Shown here: piece after piece, positions 56,129 to 64,000 of the stretch
Numbering within the stretch: the stretch's first letter is position 1
How the letters are laid out: the number at the start of each line of letters is the position of its first letter
Source of the DNA: Hydractinia symbiolongicarpus
Taxonomy: Eukaryota > Cnidaria > Hydrozoa > Anthoathecata > Hydractiniidae
Reading direction: 5' to 3'
DNA length: 64,000 nucleotides
Assembly: GCF_029227915.1 (NCBI RefSeq)
Contig: NC_079880.1
Location: forward strand, 18,618,001 to 18,682,000
The notes under the pieces: model-generated
Told to the model about the DNA's origin: nothing
The model's database searches: none
Seen by the model: only the letters and a program-made list of their open reading frames with translations
Translations under genes and position numbers: made by a program

Positions 56129-59100
56129 ATGGCAGACACAGAAGTGGGCCACAGGATTTGTGAAAGTCCAGGCTGTGATAAACTGGCTAAACTACAATGC
56201 CCTACTTGTATTAAACTTAATATTAGTGGTAGTTACTTCTGTGAACAGGTAAACATCATAAATTTCTATGAATTTTTTGTTTGATCTTACCAGAAAAAAG
56301 CTAGCTAAAATTTATCCACAAATTTAATCGCTTAATACTAAGACTTCAACTCACTCTGAAAAGGCTCTAGCTAAGTTTATATTGATTTATATTTTATGGT
56401 TAGCCTCTCATCGTTGAAGCTAAGCTCCCAATTGAACTATGAAACCTTCAAATCTTTGCACAACGAGAAATACAACTTCATATGGGGGATTGAACCCACA
56501 ACCCTAACCCTTATTAGGTCCAGTTTTTTTTCAAACATATTATGGGGAGAGAGGGCGGGGGCGTGTATTCGCCCCCCTTCTAATAACTTTTCATAGGCTT
56601 GTCCTAATTGAATAAAACTTAGCACACTTATAGTATACATGACACAAAAGGAGCAAAATGACATCAAAAATTTTTTGCTTATGTTAGCCCTTTTTTAATG
56701 ACGTCATCAAATGCTTGAAATTTGTTCAAAATACCATCTGCTAAAAATTCAAATACTTTAGTTCTAGAGTGAATTTTTTAAATTCTGTTTGAAGTTTCTG
56801 AAAGCCAAATGAAAGTTATATTTATAAACATATTTTCCAGTTTTTACATAGTTCACATAAAAAAATTGCAAAAAATGGCCTGGAAATCCGAATTTCAGGT
56901 AATATCTGAAGAAATCAGGAAATCGGATTAATCACGTGTCGAAAACATACAGAAGGATTTTACTTGATAGATCAAAGTTGTGTTAGAAGTTTCAAGTTCT
57001 AAGGATAATCCTGACAGGGTTATTATATTTTCCCAATTTTTAGGGGTAGTTTCAAGTAATAGCCAATATCAAAGCCTCTGAGAGGTATAGGACCTAGAAA
57101 TGGGCACGTAGGTGTCTAATAGATAAATATTCTCTGTAAGTATCATAGCCATGCAACACAGCATATTAAACAGGAGTTATAAAAAAACCTGTCAGGGGGG
57201 TGTAATCCCACTTCTGGACCGTAGGGTTGAGTTGAATGTTCCTAACCCAAAAAACATTTATAAGAGGGTGCCAATAGGCGACAAACAGCCACATATATAA
57301 AGATGGGTTTAGGCAACTGCTTAGATAAGATATCAATTTTTCATTAACCATAGAGCCATTAAGTATATAAATTACGCATGAAACATAGCCTTTTCGACAG
57401 CTATGCAAAAAAAACTTTCAACAAAGCTTGTTTCAGTATCTTTTGCATTATTTTTGCCATTACATTTTTAAGATACAAGGCTAGCTGTCATACCATTAAT
57501 AATAAACACTCCTACCACTATGGAAAGGTTGTTTGGCTCATGCATTTCTTGTTGATAGACAAAATTATTGCAATAAATTTTGTGTCTTTCAGATATTTAA
57601 TTAGTTCCAAAAATATTTTTTTGATTTTTAAATGATGCAGCTTTTTTTAACACCTGCACTTTTTATGATGTGCGCAGCTTACTGATACTCTCTTCTTTTT
57701 TTCTGTTTGTTTTTGAAAAACAAAGTGATTTACCAAGTCAGAAGAGCTAATCATATTAACACACAGAGACACACTTTTTTGCTGAAGCATGTTGATGTGT
57801 TTGAGGTTTTAATATACAGTAATCCCTAAATTACTTACTTAATTTTGGGCGAGTGTTTTACTGTCCCAGTGTCAATCCATCCAATTTAGTGACTTCATAA
57901 AATTCCAAAAATTAACAGTACTGTCATTTGAAACAACTACAGTCTTTTTCAGGAATATTTGAGTAGGTGTGCGATGATTCGCACATGTAAATCAGGTAAC
58001 GTGTGCGATGTAAAACGCACATGCATAGGATGTTACGCGTGCGATATGGGCCCCAAGGTTAATCTTTGTTGTGTATTCATTTTGCGGTAGAAAAGTGGGG
58101 GACGTTTTGAATCGTGAACCCCAAACACGATGATCGAGTGTTTACGTATAGCGACTCTCTCAATCTTAACTTTCTTTTCTACAAGTCCGAAATAGTATGC
58201 ATGACTATACTGTCATTTTCATAAATTTATTGTTTATGTTGCAAGTCATCACAAGCAAATAGGCAAAAATATGCTTCATTTTCAAATTAAAAAAGAACGT
58301 TTATCCACGTGGCTTAAATAAAACTTCAAAATTCATTTAGAAAGTTCAGCTATATTTTAACAAAATTTATACAAAAAAAATTATACCGCACATGGGTTTC
58401 ATTTTTAAAATTGTTTGAATAAAAAATAACACTTGCAGCATAAAGAAAAAAATCAATTAAATTTGAACCTGCTACGGTCTCCAATTGTTTTGTCAAACGA
58501 AGAAATTATCTACAATTAAATCCATGATAAAATTGTTCAGCCTGTAAGTGCAGCTTTGCAGACTTGCTTTATCCGTGCCCTGTCGGTGTTCACCTCCGCA
58601 TTAGTTAAGAACCGCATGGCTGGATTTCTTATGTAAGGCCTGGTTACCAACGACAAGGGGGCCAGGCAAGGGAGATTTATGTCTACGTAGTTCTTTTAAC
58701 TAAGTGAATTAGCGAGGATGGTCAGGTTAGCTATGAATAGGCTTGCTCGTGGATTAAAAGGACCAGGACTATTCAATAATTCTGAGATCTGAAAGTGTCC
58801 GACCAAAACAGAAATCTATCGGACGTTTTGTCGGACGAAAGTTCGAAACGAGCTATGGACATGTCCGACCAAACTGGAAATGTGGCGGACATTTTGTCTG
58901 ACGAGTCCCCAAAAAATTTTTTTGAGGGCTGCCATCGCATGCTACAAAATGGATTTTATAGGTTGGTTTTGAAAACTCAATATTTATTTTTCAGGCGTTA
59001 ATCACACGCCTGAAACAATTTAGGCGTGTGCCAAGGCGTGTGTGTGCAATCGCACGCCTCTCCTGAAAAAGACTGCAACTACTAACAACAATAAAATTGA

Positions 59101-62100
59101 GTGCTTAAGGCAAAAGTCCACTTCGATTGCAATGCATGGCTTACATAGCGTTGCACGGTTGTTTGTCCAAGCAGCATAATGTTGACTGGAAAAAGAAATG
59201 CACACAAAAGCTCAAAATAATGGTGGTTTATGCAAATTTACTCATTCGCTTATAGTGCTCCTAAAAAGTCACAATAGTTTTAACTTTTGATCAAAAGCGT
59301 GCAAAAGTGTTAATTATTATAAATATTATAAATATTAAGCACTTTAAGTGTGTCTTGAACCAACGTGCTGAAAGACTGAAGTAGACTTTCCCCTTTGTGC
59401 AGATAAATTTATAGGTACAACCAAACTTAAAATTAAAAGTCCTAAACTGTATACACTAACTTTCTACTGACATATTTAATAAATTAATTACATATGTCCC
59501 TTTCACATATATAGACGTTTTGTCAGCAAAATAAAAGCTTCCCTTGGTATGCCTGATGTTTATTTATTTTCAGAGTTGTTTCAAGGCTAGTTGGAAAATA
59601 CACAAGTTAATTCACAAGAAAACAGGTAATACATTTTTCATCATTCATTCATTCTTGGCTTAACGTCCGTTTTCCATGCTAGCATGGGATGGACGGAGTA
59701 TATTAATGACCCTCTTTCTCTTCGGGGGGTATATTAATGTCACTCTTCCAATACATATAATACATAATTGTTATGACAATTTTATGATGGGAAAAATCCA
59801 CATATTTAATTGAGAAAAATTAATGTTTGCCTAGAGAAAAATTTTTTGATGACGTTAGCAATTTACCCCATCTTTATACAAAAAAAATGTTCTTGAGAAA
59901 CTTATTATCCTATTTTCCATTTTTGCACAATTTAAAATGTTGATAAAAAAGTATAAGATCATGTCTTTGCTGGACAGTCACAAAGGTATCAGAATTTAAA
60001 AGTTTGTTGTCAGCAATGATCTGTTTAATAATATGTATATTTAAACATATTCTTTAAGAACTTGTTTGATTTTGCTTGGTAATTTATTTTCTATGTAAGC
60101 ACTGTTCATGGAAAAATCTATTTTTTATATACAACAAATTTATAAAATGTTAGCATTTATTATTAAAAAACCTTTACCAGGGGGTCAATATAACATGCAA
60201 AATTTAATGCTTAATTTTTCTTCCAAGGTCTGTAATTTTCAAAATAATTTGTGTGACCTGTTTTATAATCTTTTGTTGTTTTGTAGAAAACACGTTGAGT
60301 AATCTTATGCAACATTTAAATGGAAGTAGCAGCACAAATACAAGTCCTTGGCCTGGGTATATTTATACTGGTGCACTACGACCTTATTATCCACTGGTGA
60401 GAATTACAACAACATACTTTTGTTTCAATCAGTATTTCAGTAATCAATATTTTTAAAAAGGAAATGCAAGTCATCAATGATAAACAATGTCATAATTTCT
60501 CTGTTCGGACAGATGGTGAGAGAAAAAGCATGCTAGATACACTGTTTTGTTAAGTATATGGAATTTTCTGAATGACCTTTATGAAAGTCATTCAAGTGAT
60601 TGCAGTACCTGTGGTTGTCCATATTTAAACAGCTTTTAACCATAAAGCTTTGTATTTGGCATTGATTATATGTTTTATGAATGTTTAAAGCTTGTTTTCC
60701 ATTAACCGATGTTTTGTTGCACAACAGTTGCACAACAACTATGGACTTTAGTGGGAACCAAGCCTTTAACGTTTAACTAACAACCAACCTTCTCTTCTTT
60801 TCTACAATTTTAGAGTCCTAAAAGACATGTACCTGAGCACATAGCTCGACCTGATTATGCAGACCATCCAGAAGGTATGTGAGACCAGCGATTTCATGAG
60901 TTTACAGTTGCATTTTGTTTGTTCAATGTGTTCACGGTGACCACTCCTTCTTAAATTCATGAAATAACCTTAGAAAAAGAAAATCTCCTCAAAAGTACTT
61001 AAATATACTTAAAAAAATTGAAATTTTAGCTATTCTCTTTTATTTCTCCTTATTTCTTATCTTTTCTGATCGTAACTTTTTTGGAAATGTGTTCATGCAT
61101 TGTTCATCACCAGTAAAATAAGACATATTTTTCTGTTACCTGAAATCCTATATTTTCTGTTTTTTAGGGCATAATTTATATGTATATTTGTATAATATGT
61201 ATAATTTTTTATCATAGAACATAGTATGTAACATTAAAGATAGAGAACTAAAATTGGTTTTCTCTTTAATTATCCTTATTTTTTTATTTTTTTATTCTCG
61301 TTTGCAGCAAAATATCCTTAAAAAAATGTCAATTTGTCTCCTTAATTCTCCCTAATATCCTTACTTTTTTTCGCATTTTATTAATGGTGTTTTTTGTTTG
61401 TTTGTTTCTGTTTCTATGTTTTGATTTTTTCTGTTTGTGTGATTGTTTGAATATTTTATTTTTTCATGTTTTTTCGTTTGCTTGTTTGTTTGTTTCTGTT
61501 TCTGTGTTTTTTGTTTGTGCTTTTGTTGTTTGTTTCATGCTTTTTCATATTTGTTTGTTAGGTTATCCTGCAAGTGAGATGGAAGTAAAAAGAAGTACAC
61601 AGATTATTGTTCATACATCTGAAGATATTGAGAAGATGAGAACTGTTTGTAGGGTATGTTACCCATGTGTGCTGTGATGAAAATTAAGGATTATCATGCA
61701 CAAATGTCTAACTCTTAAATTTTAATGTCAGTTTATCTTGCTACTACTTTAACAGTCTCTACTTTCTATAAATTTATTCAATTTTTTTTAATAGCTGGCA
61801 CGGGAATGCCTGGATGCTGGTGCAAAAGCTGTTCGTCCAGGTGTTACCACCGATGAAATAGATCGAATAATTCATGAGGTATACTGGTGTGCATGTTTCT
61901 AGAGGGGTGATCATTTTTACCTAAATTTAGGTTGCCAAGTTTCTTATTTAAGTTCTTCAGTAAATTACCAGAACATATATTTACAGGCCACTATTGAAAG
62001 AAACTGTTATCCATCACCACTGAATTACCATAACTTTCCTAAGAGCTGTTGCACGTAAGTTGTGTTCTTTTTTTATGTCACTGTGTTTTTTCAAGTGAGA

Positions 62101-63928
62101 CTCATGGTGCTTGTTAAAAATGATGAAACCCTATCCCTCCCGTTCGTCATCTGGCCCAATGATGCTATATAGTAAACACAGGGGTTGTTAAGGGTTGAGC
62201 CCCCTGCCGTATTCAGAAACTTAATCAATATTAAATCTTTAGCAAAAATTGCTGCTTGTAAAAAAATGCTGATAATAACTATGATTCAATGGCTTTAAAA
62301 ATAGTACTAAAAGCCTTGTTGCCATGGCACTCATACATAATTTTCTCAATCTCTAATAAACTTTAAATTCGATTTCAAAAGCTGTAGGGCATTTTTACAA
62401 TCTTACGTAAATTCTCTTGCCAAATACGCAGCTTGGCTCCTTAGATCCAAAACCAGGTAATGGATTAAATCTCAAGTTTTATAATCTCATTAAGTTGGTG
62501 CGACGGTGAACATAGCTCGCTTCGACATTGGATATAGAACAAACTACGTGAATGACGTTGCCAATAAATGGATTACAAAGAAATTCCGTAGTTTGTTCTC
62601 CCTTACCCGTCATGCAGCATCTATGAAGGGGTATTTACCTGTGGTGAAACTTACGTTGGTGAAACTATTGGGAACGTACATACCAGGTGGAACGAACACA
62701 ATGCGTGAAAAATGAATCTGGACCTGCCAAACACTTCGAGAAAACCGACAGCACAAGTTTTCATGGCGTGTCCTTGTTGTCAGCACCAACAAATTACCGA
62801 CAACGACGTAATTTGAAAGCATCGATGATTGCTGTTAAAAATCCATCATTAAACAATCAAATCGATACAAAGAAACTCCCCTTATTTCATTATGGTGTCA
62901 CTAAGAGTTTAGAGAATTTTAATTTTAACTTTTAACCTATTAAATAGAAATGACGTTTTTACTTGTAAAGTTTTATGCATTGAGAATGGTTATATAAACC
63001 GAAAAGCTTCTGCTAATTTTAACTTCTGTGTTTTTATTTGTTTTTACTATGAATATGTTGTATTTTTATAACGCTGTAATTATAAGCCGCCCTTTCTTTT
63101 TTTTCTAAACGAACGCGACGCTATTTACAGGACAGTGCGATTAAACATTCCTGTCACGTTAACGCTTGCAAAAGACGTGGCACAAAATCACGTCAACGCA
63201 GTACTTTCATACTCAACCAAAAACATACAATTTTTTTGTTTTGATATTTTTTGCTAGCTCTGTCAATGAAGTTATATGTCATGGTATTCCTGACCAGAGA
63301 GAATTACAAGAGGGAGATATTGTAAATCGTGAGTCGTTTTTATTCTCGTATCAACTCTTTCTCGTTCTTACTTTTGATTGCACTAAACTCCTTTTTTAAC
63401 TTATTATAACGCACAGTTTTTCCTTTACGACAGGCAGTAACGCTTTACGTATTGGTCCATTTTCTACAGTGAGTCGGCGTGCCTAACGCGTTGGTATTAC
63501 ATTCTTGTAGTGACGAAAGAACTAACAGAGACACAGTTATTTGAGCAGTTTTTATTTTTATGTGTGTTTTACAAAACAAAACCATATAAAAATTTTAAGG
63601 TGTATAACCACATGTTTTATAATGAAAACAACTGAGATGGGAGTATTTTTTAAAGTTGTAATAATTTCAAGGATTCCAGCCTAGTTTTTGCGTATGAAAG
63701 AGTTTTTGGTAAAAATAACTTATAAGAGTGAAATATAAGTACCAACAGCTGACCTTTTGTAATACCATCACAAATACTCTTCGTGTTCTTTCGTAGTCGA
63801 TGTGACGTGTTATTACGACGGTTTCCATGGGGATTTGAACGAAACTCTCTTCGTCGGGAAAGTCGACGACGACACTAAGTTGCTGGTTGAGACAGCGTAT
63901 GACTCTTTGATGGCCGCTGTTAACGAAG
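56129..63928 (+). CDS. METAP1: Methionine aminopeptidase 1, exons 1-9 (continues beyond the window)
   Basis: Exons: 56129-56248, 59574-59625, 60287-60396, 60814-60874, 61562-61653, 61795-61878, 61987-62054, 63258-63328, 63797-63928. All have GT-AG borders and consistent phases, giving about 263 codons of a protein usually near 385 aa. The N-terminal zinc-finger (CESPGC, LQCPTC, YFCEQSC, HKLIHKK) is the ribosome-associating MYND-like finger typical of MetAP1. Then come [25 protein letters not shown], the start of the peptidase domain ([16 protein letters not shown]), [37 protein letters not shown]-type blocks with the substrate-binding His, and [17 protein letters not shown] holding the first two metal-ligand Asp. 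The enzyme removes initiator Met from nascent proteins in the cytosol. The remaining metal ligands lie beyond the window. Introns carry a TIR transposon (intron 1) and a Penelope-like remnant (intron 7); neither breaks an exon. Confidence 0.97.
57940..59075. mobile_element. TIR DNA transposon / MITE (1.14 kb), CAG...CTG ends, in METAP1 intron 1
   Basis: The left end reads CAGTCTTTTTCAGGA and the right end is its reverse complement (TCCTGAAAAAGACTG). It is flanked by a direct repeat CAACTA (57934-57939 and 59076-59081). Subterminal hairpins with GTGCGA/TCGCAC recur at both ends (near 57970-58045 and 59025-59060). CAG/CTG termini are seen in hAT elements, but those make 8-bp duplications, so the superfamily is uncertain. 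There is no transposase ORF, so it is non-autonomous. Confidence 0.8.
58794..58925. repeat. 66-bp tandem duplication inside the TIR element
   Basis: GTGTCCGACCAAAACAG... repeats at about 58860 as ATGTCCGACCAAACTGG.... It generates a short ORF with duplicated MSDQ...LSDES motifs, which I do not take for a gene. Confidence 0.75.
59654..59698. repeat. Conserved hairpin motif TTAACGTCCGTTTTCCATGC...
   Basis: A CGTCCGTTTTCCATGCTAGC / GCATGGGATGGACG imperfect palindrome preceded by ATTCATTCATTC. This word is familiar from dispersed repeats of marine invertebrates (memory, not checked). Confidence 0.45.
62490..62940 (+). mobile_element. Penelope-like element remnant (GIY-YIG endonuclease end) in METAP1 intron 7
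   Basis: Frame 1 (62506-62640) reads [14 protein letters not shown] and [10 protein letters not shown] shifted frame (about 62600-62705) reads [17 protein letters not shown] and VHTRWNEH, matching the GIY-YIG nuclease block typical of Penelope-like retroelements. A third frame (to about 62935) reads [39 protein letters not shown] and PLFHYGVT, the usual C terminus. Two frameshifts and the loss of the RT part show it is dead. It lies in the host gene's sense orientation. Confidence 0.7.
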
Positions 63929-64000
63929 GTAATTTATTTACTTGCTTATTTTTTCTAAATTGGAAATTTTAACAGAGAATAAATACTGTTGTATTATGTA

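Noticed and set aside
56440-56530. B-box-like GGTTCAATCC on the minus strand, possible tRNA or SINE
   Set aside because: No matching A box at proper distance and no cloverleaf; too weak to call.
61384-61677. 97-codon Phe/Val/Cys-rich ORF
   Set aside because: The first two thirds are a TTTG-rich intron tract; only the end (61562-61653) is coding, as METAP1 exon 5.

Overview
The window reads as nuclear DNA of an invertebrate animal, most likely a cnidarian and possibly a hydrozoan. It is AT-rich, its genes are interrupted by GT-AG introns, it carries a TTAGGG-type interstitial telomeric tract, and it is dense with non-LTR retrotransposons, tRNA-derived SINEs, a pogo-like DDE relic, a Penelope-like remnant and many mini- and microsatellites. 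The taxonomic guess is inference; no bacterial features (operons, ribosome binding sites, CRISPR) are present.

Layout. 1-2190 (minus): the 5' part of an apparently young LINE with an SGNH-hydrolase ORF1 and the start of an endonuclease ORF2, sitting inside a rhodopsin-type GPCR fragment (2190-2549). 6.7-34.3 kb (plus): a cluster of globin genes. Gene A has exon 1 at 6765 and exons 2-3 at 13.8 and 15.2 kb, with an old LINE in its first intron. A near-identical ~5.75 kb tandem duplication (about 11.99-17.74 and 17.74-23.55 kb) copied exons 2 and 3 but not exon 1, giving a headless copy B. Genes C (26.8-30.1 kb) and D (32.8-34.3 kb) are complete three-exon genes. All three first exons start Met-Gly-Asn and have a nearby Cys, so the proteins are predicted to be lipid-anchored, as in globin X.

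24-39 kb otherwise holds an interstitial telomere repeat, two inverted copies of a hairpin-ended element, microsatellites and a seven-copy 174-bp tandem array. 40.1-41.7 kb (minus): a tetraspanin-like gene in which I find all four membrane segments but almost no large extracellular loop. 43.4-48.7 kb: two decayed repeat-derived coding regions, a pogo/Tigger-like transposase end and a large multi-copy protein family. 49-55.9 kb: minisatellites, degenerate repeats, a LINE fragment, a SINE and an unrecognised decayed ORF. 56.1-63.9 kb (plus): the first nine exons of methionine aminopeptidase 1 (METAP1), continuing past the window, with a TIR transposon in intron 1 and a Penelope-like remnant in intron 7.

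The most interesting points are a canonical -1 frameshift heptamer joining LINE ORF1 to an ORF2 that has no early AUG; the acylated globin cluster with its exon-1-less duplicate; tRNA-like Pol III cores enclosed in 21-bp inverted repeats; and the loop-less tetraspanin.
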